64,000 nucleotides of DNA, from contig PKVW01000051.1 of assembly GCA_003131585.1 (NCBI GenBank), positions 10,506-74,505 of the forward strand, given 5' to 3'. This DNA comes from Acidobacteriaceae bacterium (lineage in GTDB: Bacteria; Acidobacteriota; Terriglobia; Terriglobales; Acidobacteriaceae). Below are positions 48,819 through 58,186 of this stretch, piece by piece (within the stretch, counting starts at the first letter, position 1; each line of letters begins with the position of its first letter). The notes below the pieces were generated by a model. It was not told the origin of the DNA and searched no databases. It saw nothing but the letters and a program-made list of their open reading frames with translations. The position numbers and the translations under genes are program-made.

Positions 48819-49000
48819 TGCGCCCCTCCGCAGTTATGCCTCGCGGCGAGACATGGGCCACCGGCAGCTTGACAATGGTGGCGCGTGAGCCTAGCCTTGT
48901 AATTGAGCAAGTATCTCTTCTTACTCTTTCAGGTCCTCTGAACTAAGTCAGCCCATCTGAAGCTTTCTCCTCTTAGAGTTCTCCAAGGAGGAACTGCGTT

Positions 49001-49501
49001 ATGACCCTATTGACCCGTTGGGAGCCTTTCCGTGAATTTTCCACCATGCAAGACCGCCTGAACCGCATGAACCGTCTTTTCCGTGAGTCCTATAGCCCCG
49101 AAGGCCCGGAAGAGGCGTTGACCACCACCAGCTTCGCGCCGCCGGTGGATATCTACGAAGACGAGCACAGCATTACTTTGAAGCTTGAAGTCCCGGGCAT
49201 CGACGAAAAAGACATTGATGTCCGCATCGAGAACACCACCCTCACCGTCCACGGCGAGCGCAAGATCGAGAAGGACGAGAAAGAGGAGAACTTCCGTCGG
49301 GTCGAGCGGCAATACGGAGGCTTCACCCGGTCGTTCACGCTGCCCAGCTCGGTAGATCCGGGGCAAGTGAGCGCCGACTATGAAAAAGGCGTGCTGAAGA
49401 TTAAGCTCGCCAAGAAGGCGGAAGCCAAGCCCAAGCAGATCAAGGTGAATGTTGGCAGTGAGAAGACCCTCGAAGCCAAGGTTCACGGCAAAGCCGCATA
49501 G
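49001..49501 (+). CDS. Small heat shock protein Hsp20/alpha-crystallin family
   Basis: 166 aa; PPVDIYEDEHSITLKLEVPGIDEKDIDVRIENTTLTVHGERK; SD aaggagg. Confidence 0.96.
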   Translation: MTLLTRWEPFREFSTMQDRLNRMNRLFRESYSPEGPEEALTTTSFAPPVDIYEDEHSITLKLEVPGIDEKDIDVRIENTTLTVHGERKIEKDEKEENFRRVERQYGGFTRSFTLPSSVDPGQVSADYEKGVLKIKLAKKAEAKPKQIKVNVGSEKTLEAKVHGKAA

Positions 49502-49669
49502 AGGCCAGCGCCTGATCGCCAGTGGCGAACGGTGAGAGAGAGAAATGGGAGGCGGCTAACAAACGCGCCTCCCAATTTGTTTGTGCTCCCGCCCAAAATC
49601 TTGTCAAGACCCGCGCCGCACTTCGTCCGCCATGCTAAGTTGCGGACGGGACGTATGGAGCCGCTTGGT

Positions 49670-49969
49670 CTAGTGATTATCCCGATGATCTCGATCGTCG
49701 GGATGGGCATGTCGCCAGTTCCAGTATTGCGACTGCTCGCGTCTGTTGGCCTTCGAGTATTCGCGAGCATCCCTGTGGTTTTCGGTAAGGTACTGGTTCC
49801 AGGCGCGATTCTCGTTGTCGTCCCAGTTGTGATAATCCTTGTGCTGTCGATCATAGACTCGGACCTGAACGCTGGCCTCTTGCGGTACCGGCGCGGCCAT
49901 GATTGACATTGGCGCGGCAATAGCGGCGGTTAGGAATAGCGAAGCGAGGTAATGATGCGGTCGGTGCAT
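49670..49969 (-). CDS. Small secreted hypothetical protein, His/Asp/Asn/Arg-rich
   Basis: 99 aa; signal-like N-terminus HYLASLFLTAAIAAPMSIMAAP. Confidence 0.55.
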   Translation of the reverse strand: MHRPHHYLASLFLTAAIAAPMSIMAAPVPQEASVQVRVYDRQHKDYHNWDDNENRAWNQYLTENHRDAREYSKANRREQSQYWNWRHAHPDDRDHRDNH

Positions 49970-50109
49970 GTGGTCTCCAAATTCAGAATGTCCGCGGTTG
50001 GAATTGCGGCAGGCCTCAGTGTGCGCCGGGAGGTGGTGGATTAATGTCTCATATAGCTCATGTTTAGTTAGTTCTAATCGAGAGTGGATCCTAGCAGTAA
50101 CGTGGAAGA

Positions 50110-50160
50110 GCGGCGCTTCAGCGCCGCGTAAAACGTCACAATCAGTGCGGGCTTCAGCCC
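50110..50160. repeat. Pair of short hairpins (REP-like)
   Basis: gcggcgct-tc-agcgccgc (50110-50127) and gggct-tc-agccc (50149-50160). Confidence 0.75.
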
Positions 50161-50243
50161 CAGTTGTCGGCGGATGTGAAGTCTCGTGAAAATGTCGTCA
50201 GCGAAAACTCCACCCGCGTTGCGACGAACGCACGGCCAACTCT

Positions 50244-51275
50244 CTAGCCCGAGACGACCTGTTGGCGGGGCAGCGAAAGTGGAACGATGCCATTCTTAAT
50301 GAGGACGCTGCGGTCGCTGCCTTCGAGGATACCGCGAAATAGATTGTAGACGCCGGTCTCGGCGGGGTTGAAATATTCCCCATGGACAGCGATGCCGTTG
50401 ACGGCAGGGTTAATCAGGTCCGAGCAGTCGACATCCCAGACATTGTCCGGCACGGGGTATGTATCGTCGAGCCCAGCGCGACCGAGGCGGCGTTTGCCAA
50501 AATGTTTGAGGCCAGCGGAAGCCCCGAGCACATTATCGCGCCCGGTGTAGAGAGCGGTAATTCGGTAGCAGAGATTTGCCAGGCCCTCGCCGTCGCCTTG
50601 AGAGACAGTTTCGCCGCTGCGAAAAATGTCGTTATCCACGTCAGCGGCGACCATGATCACCTCCTGCATGAGGCTCACCAGCAGAGGCCGGTTTTTTCGG
50701 GTCCATAAGGCGTTCATCGCGTATTCCAGCGCATAGTTGCCCATGCTGTGGGCGATGATGGAGGTCTTGGCGCGGCACGCATTGTCGAGACTGACGGTAG
50801 CGGCGATCTGCTGCGCTGACATCCAGTCGTAAAGTTCCGATAAAACGTTGGTAAGATCATCGCCCGTCTTGCGAGCTTCCACGCGGTCTGGCAGATAGCC
50901 AAGAAGAGATCCCTTCGAGGGCCAATCGAATGAGATAAGCTCGCCCAGCGAGTTGGGCCCGTCGAAAAGCTGCGTGGCGATGGCATTGTAGCGCGCGACC
51001 GCCTGAAGCCAGTCGTCGTCGTAGCCGTGAATAAAAAGAGTGAGGTGTTTCTGGCTTTCTGTTGGCGTCTTAATGGGATCGGGAAAGTTTCCCGCGACTG
51101 CAATCAGCGCGGCTCGGAACTCATCCATACTGCGCTGCGTCCAAGAGGAGCGGAGTGCGATATCAGCGCCGGACTTCGCCGCGGGATCGAATGTCCAGAA
51201 CGTCAAAGTGTCGAATTTGCAGCCGAAAATATCCTTGTCTGCATCCTGGTTGCGATTTGTAATAAGCCAGCGCAT
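50244..51275 (-). CDS. Alpha/beta hydrolase (DUF900-like)
   Basis: LTLFIHGYDDDWLQAVARYN, ELISFDWPSKGSLLGYLPDR, SIIAHSMGNYALEYAM. Confidence 0.85.
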   Translation of the reverse strand: MRWLITNRNQDADKDIFGCKFDTLTFWTFDPAAKSGADIALRSSWTQRSMDEFRAALIAVAGNFPDPIKTPTESQKHLTLFIHGYDDDWLQAVARYNAIATQLFDGPNSLGELISFDWPSKGSLLGYLPDRVEARKTGDDLTNVLSELYDWMSAQQIAATVSLDNACRAKTSIIAHSMGNYALEYAMNALWTRKNRPLLVSLMQEVIMVAADVDNDIFRSGETVSQGDGEGLANLCYRITALYTGRDNVLGASAGLKHFGKRRLGRAGLDDTYPVPDNVWDVDCSDLINPAVNGIAVHGEYFNPAETGVYNLFRGILEGSDRSVLIKNGIVPLSLPRQQVVSG

Positions 51276-51359
51276 ACATTCCTCTCACCTAATACATGCA
51301 TATAAGGGCATGTATATAACATGAATCTCCTAGTCCGGTCCACTGTTGTAAAGGACGAT

Positions 51360-52916
51360 TTAGTCTATTCCTAACTCCTTCGTTAGTGCCTTCCACTTTC
51401 CGTCGACTAGCGCCTTCGTCTTCGCATCCATAACAATCTCATCAGGCCACGGACGGGTAAAGCCTTCGGTCGGCCATTTGCGGGTAGCGTCGACGCCCAT
51501 CTTGGAGCCGTAGTTGGCGAGGCGGGAGGCGTGGTCGAGCGAGTCGACGGGGCCGAGAGTGAATTGGATGTCGCGCTCGGGATCGATGTGGTTGAGGACT
51601 TTGAGGGTAACGTCGGCGATGTCCTGCACGTCCACGTCTTCGTCGACCACGATGATGCACTTGGTGAACATGGCCTGGCCGAGCGACCAGATGGCGTTCA
51701 TCACTTTGCGGGCCTGTCCGGGATAGGACTTACGGATGGAGACAATCATTAGGTTGTGGAAGACGCCTTCGATGGGCAGATTGATGTCGATCAATTCAGG
51801 AATTGTCAGACGCATCAGCGGGAGAAAAACTCGCTCGACCGCTTTGCCCATGTAGGCGTCCTCCTGGGGAGGTTTGCCGACGATGGTGGTCGCGTAGATG
51901 GGATCTTTTCTGTGAGTGATGCACGTGACATGGAAGACGGGGTAGAGATCTTCGAGTGAGTAGAAGCCGGTGTGGTCGCCGAAAGGACCTTCGGTGCGGA
52001 GTTCGTCGAGGTTGACGTAGCCTTCGAGAACGATTTCGCTGGAGGCCGGGACTTCCAGGTCGACGGTCTCGCACTTGACGAGTTCGACGGGCGCGGCGCG
52101 GAGGAATCCGGCGATCAGATATTCCTCGACGTCCGGCGGCGCCGGGACGATGGCGGAGAAAGTGACGGCCGGGTCGGTCCCAATGACGACCGCAACTTCC
52201 ATTTTGCTGGAGAGGCGATCGCCCTCGGCGAGGACGGACCCGCCGCCGGTGCGGGCCATGATATCGACGGCGGCCGACTTGCCTTCAACCGCAGCCCGCA
52301 TGCGCTGCCGCGCATGTTCGGCTGCGACCTTTTGTTTTTGCCAATGCGCGGCGGTGGTGCGGGCGTCGAAGACCTGGAGGCGGTACATGCCTAAATTGCG
52401 TTTGCCGGAATTGGGGTCGCGGGTGGTGACGCAGGGAAGAGTGATGAAGCGTCCGGCATCCTGGGGCCAGCACTGCAGGATGGGGAAGTCGAGGAGCGAG
52501 AAGTTGTCGCGTTCGATCACTTCCTTGCAAGGGCCGGTGGACACGGTTTTTGGGAAAAACTTGCCCGCTTCGGTGAGGAGCGGGAGCATTTTGAGTTTGT
52601 CGAGGAAGCCTTGCGGAGATTTGAGATCCATGAAGACGCGGATGCGATCGGCGAACTCGTCGAAGGAGTTGACGCCGAGGGCGAGCTTCATGCGGGCTTC
52701 GGAGCCGAACTGGTTGATGAGGACTCGAGAGCCGGGATGACCTTTGACGTTTTGGAAGAGGAGAGCGGAGCCGCCGGGCTTCCCAGTCTTCGACTTGCTG
52801 ACGCGGTCGGTTATCTCGGCGATTTCGAGGATGGGATCGACTTCGGTTTGGATGCGCCGGAGTTCGCCGGCGCGGTCGAGGGCGGCGATCCATTGGCGGA
52901 GGTCGTCGAAAGGCAA
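51360..52916 (-). CDS. UbiD-family decarboxylase
   Basis: 518 aa; MPFDDLRQWIAALDRAGELRRIQTEVDPILEIAEITDRV; EGPFGDHTGFYSLEDLYPVFHVTCITHRKDPIY. Confidence 0.95.
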   Translation of the reverse strand: MPFDDLRQWIAALDRAGELRRIQTEVDPILEIAEITDRVSKSKTGKPGGSALLFQNVKGHPGSRVLINQFGSEARMKLALGVNSFDEFADRIRVFMDLKSPQGFLDKLKMLPLLTEAGKFFPKTVSTGPCKEVIERDNFSLLDFPILQCWPQDAGRFITLPCVTTRDPNSGKRNLGMYRLQVFDARTTAAHWQKQKVAAEHARQRMRAAVEGKSAAVDIMARTGGGSVLAEGDRLSSKMEVAVVIGTDPAVTFSAIVPAPPDVEEYLIAGFLRAAPVELVKCETVDLEVPASSEIVLEGYVNLDELRTEGPFGDHTGFYSLEDLYPVFHVTCITHRKDPIYATTIVGKPPQEDAYMGKAVERVFLPLMRLTIPELIDINLPIEGVFHNLMIVSIRKSYPGQARKVMNAIWSLGQAMFTKCIIVVDEDVDVQDIADVTLKVLNHIDPERDIQFTLGPVDSLDHASRLANYGSKMGVDATRKWPTEGFTRPWPDEIVMDAKTKALVDGKWKALTKELGID

Positions 52917-53071
52917 AGGGTCTCTCTCCTGAGAACGAATAATTATACCGAGTTAGCAGCGACGGCGAAGAAACGTCTTGGCCGCGGATTTGCACGGATT
53001 CACGCGGATAGGACCTACGACTTAACCACGGAGGGCACAAGGGGGTCACAGAGGACTTCAGGAACTATACC

Positions 53072-54325
53072 TTACAGTTTGGAGCGGAGCATGGTGATTA
53101 CGTCGTCGGAGGTGATGACTCCGACAAGTTTGTTGTGTTGGTCGACCACGGGGAGAGTGATGAGATTGTATTTGTCAAAGAGTTCGGCGACCTCGTTGTC
53201 ACCGGTATTTTTGCGGGTGAGGACGAGAGGTTCCTGAGTCAAGGAAAGGAGCGGAGTGCCGGGCTGGGCGAGGACAAGTTTGATCAGCGGCACGGCGCCG
53301 GCGAGAGTGCCGCGGGAGTCGACGAGATAGATGGTGCTGACGGATTCGACGCCGCCCTCGAACTCGCGCATGACGCCGATGGCATTCTCGACGGTGGCGG
53401 AGACGGGGAGGGCGAGGAACTCGGTGGTCATGCGGCCAGCGGCGGTTTTTTCGCGGTGTTCGAGGAGTTCGACGACTTCCTGGCTGGCCCCGGGCTCCAT
53501 CTCGACGAGGATTTGTTCGGTGTGATCCTGAGAGAGGTCCGCGAGAAGGTCAGCGGCGGCGTCGGGATCCATTTCCTCGAGGATGTCGGCGGCGCGTCCG
53601 GAGTCGAGGGATTCGACGATGGACTTCTGGACCTTGGGCTCAACTTCTTCGAGAGTCTCGGCGGCGACATCTTCGTCGAGGGTGCGGAAGACGGCTTCGC
53701 GCTCGTTGGGGGCGAGGTCTTCGACGATGTCGGCGATATCGGCGGGATGGAGCTTGGCGATACCGTCATGAGAAATCTTGAGTTTGATGCGGCGCGCGGG
53801 ATCGGTTTCGATGAGGTCGACAAAACTCCAGGGGATGGTGCGCGGAGGAATTCTTTGCAGCAGGGTATGGAGAGCGGCGCGGGGCGCGAGCCCTTGCAGG
53901 AGGCGGCGGACCGCGCCGCGGACGCCGATATCGACGGATTGGATGCGCAGGACGGCATGAGGGTGTCCGGCTTCTATCGTGGCGTCGATTTGGAGTTCGA
54001 CGTCGTTGACGCGAACGACCTTGCGTCCGTTAATGTCGATGACCTGCTGATCGAGGAGATCGCGTTCGAGGAGGAACAGGCCCTCGGCGCCGTTGGCGGC
54101 GGGCCAGTTCGCGGGATTGGTGGAGGCGTGAATATTGGCGTCAATGGTGGAGACGGCGGAGAAGGGAAGGACCCGGTTGCCGGATTTGGTCTTAACAATG
54201 AACGAGGCGATGCGGTTACGGTCTTCCTGGGGGGCGAGAGTGACTTCGCGAACTCTTCCTGTGACTGCGCCCGATGGGTCATAGACGGTGGCGCCGAGAA
54301 GCTCGGAAAGAGGCAGCGTAGTCAT
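53072..54325 (-). CDS. PRC-barrel + MgtE N-domain-like + CBS-domain protein
   Basis: PRC-like N-terminus; LHPADIADIVEDLAPNEREAVFRTLDEDVAAETLEEVEPKVQKSIVESLDSGRAADILEEMDPDAAADLLADL; C-terminal CBS pair. Confidence 0.88.
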   Translation of the reverse strand: MTTLPLSELLGATVYDPSGAVTGRVREVTLAPQEDRNRIASFIVKTKSGNRVLPFSAVSTIDANIHASTNPANWPAANGAEGLFLLERDLLDQQVIDINGRKVVRVNDVELQIDATIEAGHPHAVLRIQSVDIGVRGAVRRLLQGLAPRAALHTLLQRIPPRTIPWSFVDLIETDPARRIKLKISHDGIAKLHPADIADIVEDLAPNEREAVFRTLDEDVAAETLEEVEPKVQKSIVESLDSGRAADILEEMDPDAAADLLADLSQDHTEQILVEMEPGASQEVVELLEHREKTAAGRMTTEFLALPVSATVENAIGVMREFEGGVESVSTIYLVDSRGTLAGAVPLIKLVLAQPGTPLLSLTQEPLVLTRKNTGDNEVAELFDKYNLITLPVVDQHNKLVGVITSDDVITMLRSKL

Positions 54326-54479
54326 CCCGGCTAGAGAATAGCGGAGTTTCGCTGGGGAGAGAAATGATTTGTGAGAGATTTAAAAAAAACCATTCGGGGT
54401 ATGTGAAAGATACAGGACCGATTGGGAGTGGGTCTGCCGCGGAGACCGTGGGATAATTGAAAACGACTGGGGGCGGGGT

Positions 54480-55250
54480 ATGGCACTAGAGGATGACATT
54501 TTGAGTTTGGCGCCGCCGAAGGCGGATGTGCGCGTAGCGTATGGCAGCGACCAGAATCAGTTTGTGGATTTGTGTCCGCCGGGGGCGAAGGGACCGCATG
54601 CCCTGGCGATCGTCATTCACGGAGGGTATTGGCGGGCGAAGTACGATCTGGGGTATATGGGGCATCTGTGCGCGGCTTTGACGGCGAAGGGGGTGGCGAC
54701 CGCGAATCTGGAGTACCGGCGGGTGGGGAATGCAGGCGGAGGATGGCCGGGGACGTTTGCGGATGTGCGGGCGGCGTACCAGTTTCTGTTGCAGAATGCG
54801 CCGCAGTATGGGTTCGATGCGCGGCGAGTGGTGGCGATCGGTCACTCGGCTGGAGGTCAGCTGGCGCTGTGTTTGGCGGCGCATGAGACGGGCGTGAAGA
54901 CGGTGATTTCGCTTGCGGGCGTGGTGGATTTGCGGCGGGCGTATGAGCTGCATTTAAGTAACGATGCGGTGGTGGAGTTTCTGGGCGGGACGCCGGCGGA
55001 AGTTGCGGATCATTATCGGGAAGCGGACCCGATGAAGCTGGCGGTTGGGGCCCGGCAATGGCTGGTGCACGGAGCGGCGGACGATGTTGTGCCGCCGGCG
55101 TTGAGCATAGACTATGTGAGCGCGAAGCAGAAGACGAAAGAAGATGCGCGGCTGGTGGAGATTGCGGGCGCGGGACACTTTGACGTGGTCGATCCACGGT
55201 CGGAAGCGTGGAAGAAAATCGACCGGGTGGTAATGGATTCGGTGGGGTAA
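54480..55250 (+). CDS. Alpha/beta hydrolase (esterase/kynurenine-formamidase-like)
   Basis: ALAIVIHGGYWRAKYDLGYMGHL; GHSAGGQLALCLAAHE. Confidence 0.88.
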   Translation: MALEDDILSLAPPKADVRVAYGSDQNQFVDLCPPGAKGPHALAIVIHGGYWRAKYDLGYMGHLCAALTAKGVATANLEYRRVGNAGGGWPGTFADVRAAYQFLLQNAPQYGFDARRVVAIGHSAGGQLALCLAAHETGVKTVISLAGVVDLRRAYELHLSNDAVVEFLGGTPAEVADHYREADPMKLAVGARQWLVHGAADDVVPPALSIDYVSAKQKTKEDARLVEIAGAGHFDVVDPRSEAWKKIDRVVMDSVG

Positions 55251-55407
55251 AGGCGGCGAGCCACCGGGGCACAGAGAACGCAGGGGATCCATTGCGGCGA
55301 TGAGCCGTGCGGAGCGGCAGGTCCTTCCACTCCGCTTCCCCTTCGGGGAACGGGAAGCCCCGGTCGGGATAACAGTTCGTAACGGGGTCGGAAACTGTGA
55401 AAATGCT

Positions 55408-56283
55408 CTAGGAGCCGGATCTTTTGCGGATCGCCTGCTCGGTTTCTACCGCTTGCTGGCGCAGGTGATCGGGAATGTCGGGCAGGTCGCGCTCATAGGG
55501 GCGAATGGCGGAGAGGTCGTCGGGCTGTCCGACGAGGTAAAGGGCGCGTAAAGCTTCCCACACCTGGCCGGTTTCGGGATCCACCACCGCTACTTCCGCT
55601 CCTGCGGCGACATTTGCTCCGGTCCCGGCCACCGAGCGAATCCGTCCTGGAATCGGGGAACGAATTTCCGCAACCTGCTCGTGACCGTATCCCAGCTTTG
55701 CGATCAATCCGCGCAGGTGGATGGCGGTGCCGGGGCGGTCCGCATCGACGATGCGGCCGGATTCCGGAGAGGTAATTTGCGCCGGCTGCAGCAGTGCCAG
55801 AATCTGCGGACGGCCCGTTGCATCGCCGAAGCGCACCAGCGACAGCGCGGCATTGCCCCGAACCATCTGCGACGGGTCGGCCAACATCTTCAGCAGGGTT
55901 TCGTGAAAACCCGTGCCGGATGTGTCCTGCCCCATGACCCAGGCGTCGGTATTGCGCACTTCTTCCACCGGATCGGCCGCCAGTTGCACCAGTTGCGGAT
56001 ACCATTGCTTCACTGCTGCATCCTGGCGCGTGATGCGCTCGCCCACCTGGACCAGCGCCTGCTGAATGTGGCGCGGCTTCTTCGCATCGTGCAGGTATTC
56101 CGTCAACTGCCGGTCGGAAAGCTTCCGTCCAAACCATGTATTCCACCAGAACAGGAAAGGCATCAGGCAGATCAGCCACGCGATCAGGAAGAAGAGGAGC
56201 TTTTGGGCGCGGGACATGCCACGCCTTCGCGCTTGGGCATCGGCGGGGGGCTGCGGTGGATTTGGATTGGCAGACAATCTATT
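55408..56283 (-). CDS. HEAT-repeat protein with N-terminal TM and hairpin (biotinyl/lipoyl-like) region
   Basis: LLFFLIAWLICLMPFLFWW; VQLAADPVEEVRNTDAWVMGQ...ADPSQMVRGNAALSLVRFGD; IRSPIPGRIRSVAGTGANVAAGAEVAVVDP; start approximate. Confidence 0.65.
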   Translation of the reverse strand, partial: NRLSANPNPPQPPADAQARRRGMSRAQKLLFFLIAWLICLMPFLFWWNTWFGRKLSDRQLTEYLHDAKKPRHIQQALVQVGERITRQDAAVKQWYPQLVQLAADPVEEVRNTDAWVMGQDTSGTGFHETLLKMLADPSQMVRGNAALSLVRFGDATGRPQILALLQPAQITSPESGRIVDADRPGTAIHLRGLIAKLGYGHEQVAEIRSPIPGRIRSVAGTGANVAAGAEVAVVDPETGQVWEALRALYLVGQPDDLSAIRPYERDLPDIPDHLRQQAVETEQAIRKRSGS

Positions 56284-56285
56284 CA

Positions 56286-56555
56286 CTACTCCACGACATC
56301 GGCGTCGAGCACGCGCTCCTGCTCCAAATAATACGAGACGGCATACTGGGCCAGAAGCGGCGTCTGGAGCCGGATTTCGGCTCCGATCCATTCGCCCTTG
56401 GCGTGGAGCGCTTCGACTGCGTGATGGCAGCGCCCGCCGCTGCCGAATTGGGGTCCGAAGTCGGCGCTTTGGATCTCGTCAAACTGCTTGATCTGGCGCC
56501 AGGCTTCGTCGCCGACAGTGCCGGCAACGTCAATTTTTAATCTCACGACCAGCAT
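56286..56555 (-). CDS. Small hypothetical protein in respiratory/export operon
   Basis: 89 aa; same strand, immediately upstream of the HEAT-repeat gene. Confidence 0.6.
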   Translation of the reverse strand: MLVVRLKIDVAGTVGDEAWRQIKQFDEIQSADFGPQFGSGGRCHHAVEALHAKGEWIGAEIRLQTPLLAQYAVSYYLEQERVLDADVVE

Positions 56556-56567
56556 AAATCAGAATCT

Positions 56568-56645
56568 ACCACGGAGACACAGAGACGCGGAGAAAACTAA
56601 AAATACTTAGGAATGTCTTTCTCCGTGGCTCTGTGCCTCCGTGGT
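56568..56645. repeat. Long imperfect inverted repeat (28-bp arms, 22-nt loop)
   Basis: accacggagacacagagacgcggagaaa ... tttctccgtggctctgtgcctccgtggt; 3 mismatches in 28. Confidence 0.92.
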
Positions 56646-56664
56646 GGACGTTTTCAATTTCTAA

Positions 56665-57099
56665 TCAGCTGTGCGGGAACCATCGATAGAGCATGAAGTA
56701 TACAATCACGCCGGTGACGCTGACGTACATCCACAGCGGCCAGGTCCAGCGCGCAATGGCCCGATGACGATCATAGCGGGCCCGCAAGCCGCGACTCAAC
56801 GTGACGATCACCATGGGGACAATCACGATGGCGAGCGTGACATGGGGAATCAGAACCGCGAAGTAAACCGCACGCCACACACCCTGACCCAGAAAAACAA
56901 TGTTGCCCACATGTGCATGAAAGTAAAGGTAGCAGAGCAGAAACAACGTCGACGCGATGACGGCGGCGATCATGCAGGCGCGATGCGCGGCTACGCGCCC
57001 TCGCGCGATCATGTAGCGGCCGGCAAGCAGAAGCGCCGCGCTGGTTCCATTCAAACTTGCGTTCAGGGCAGGGAAGTAAGCGTATTGCTCGGGGATCAC
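56665..57099 (-). CDS. DUF420-like membrane protein
   Basis: VIPEQYAYFPALNASLNGTSAALLLAGRYMIARGRVAAHRACMIAAVIASTLFLLCYLYFH. Confidence 0.85.
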   Translation of the reverse strand: MIPEQYAYFPALNASLNGTSAALLLAGRYMIARGRVAAHRACMIAAVIASTLFLLCYLYFHAHVGNIVFLGQGVWRAVYFAVLIPHVTLAIVIVPMVIVTLSRGLRARYDRHRAIARWTWPLWMYVSVTGVIVYFMLYRWFPHS

Positions 57100-57923
57100 G
57101 CGGCTGGCCTCGTGGTGCGGCGGTTTGCCATCAGGAATGCGAGGCCGAACATCGCCAGCGAAAACAGAAGCAACGTCGCCATCGAATGAGCCAGGTCGAA
57201 CGAGGTTTCCATCCCAGGATAAAGCAGGTCGCGCAAGGCCTCGACGCCGTAGGTGAGCGGGTTCATGTACATCAGGGCGCGAATCCAAACCGAGGCGCCG
57301 GACAGCCGGAACAGCGCGCCGGACAGAAGCCATAGAGGGATTAGAAACAGATTGATGATGCCGTGGAATGCGGAAGTGGAATCCATGGGCCAGGCGATGG
57401 CAAAGCCCAGAGCCGTGAGCGCGAACGAAACCAGGAAGACCACAACAGCCACCAGCAACACTTGCAGCGGATGGAGTTGCACTCCGGCGAAGGGCGCGAA
57501 GATCAGGAAGATCATCCCTTGCATTGCGGCGAGCATGGTTCCGCCGAGAACTTTGCCCAGCACGATGGCCGAGCGCGGAACCGGGGCGACCATCACAGAG
57601 AGCAGGAAGCCCTCTTTACGATCTTCGATGAGCGACATCATGGCGAAGATCGAAGTGAAGAGGACAATCAGGATCAGAGTGCCGGGATAGAAGTAGTCCA
57701 GGAAGTTCTGCTGGCCCTGCCCGCCGCCGGAGCGGAAGGAATTGCCAAAACCCGAGCCAAGTACCACCCAGAATACGAGCGGGGAGGCCAGCACGCCGAT
57801 CACCCGCGATTTCTGCCGGTAGAAGCGCACAATCTCCCGCCACCACAGGGTGAATGCGGGCAGCCACAGGCCGGCGGAAGCGGGCGCAATGGGTCGAGAT
57901 AAGGCGGCGGTTTGAGTGGCCAC
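57096..57923 (-). CDS. ABC-2 type transporter permease
   Basis: VLASPLVFWVVLGSGFGNSF...FTSIFAMMSLIEDRKEGFLLSVMVAPVPRSAIVLGKVLGG. Confidence 0.92.
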   Translation of the reverse strand: MATQTAALSRPIAPASAGLWLPAFTLWWREIVRFYRQKSRVIGVLASPLVFWVVLGSGFGNSFRSGGGQGQQNFLDYFYPGTLILIVLFTSIFAMMSLIEDRKEGFLLSVMVAPVPRSAIVLGKVLGGTMLAAMQGMIFLIFAPFAGVQLHPLQVLLVAVVVFLVSFALTALGFAIAWPMDSTSAFHGIINLFLIPLWLLSGALFRLSGASVWIRALMYMNPLTYGVEALRDLLYPGMETSFDLAHSMATLLLFSLAMFGLAFLMANRRTTRPAA

Positions 57924-57927
57924 GAAG

Positions 57928-58185
57928 TTAACCCGCTTTCGCTGCTGGAGACTTGGTTGCCGGAGCCGCGCCAGTTTTCTTGCCGGACGTTTTCTTGCCG
58001 AGCATGCCCAGGTCACGCATTTCCCAGTACGCGTTCAGCAAAAAGACTCCGGAAAGTGTGAGCAGGATCAGGCTCATGAACAGGCCGTCCACGGTGGTAA
58101 TCATCCCGTTGATCAGCGTCCACACCACCCCCAGCAAGGGGAGAATGCCAAGCACAAGAGAAAGAACAAGCATCATGGGAAGCAC
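57928..58185 (-). CDS. Small membrane protein with Lys/Ala-rich tail
   Basis: 85 aa; two TM-like segments; sits between ABC permease and ATPase genes. Confidence 0.6.
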   Translation of the reverse strand: MLPMMLVLSLVLGILPLLGVVWTLINGMITTVDGLFMSLILLTLSGVFLLNAYWEMRDLGMLGKKTSGKKTGAAPATKSPAAKAG

Positions 58186-58186
58186 A

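Noticed and set aside
53135-54334. 399-aa plus-strand ORF
   Set aside because: Antisense shadow of the CBS/MgtE-N protein; Gly/Asp-rich composition typical of artefact
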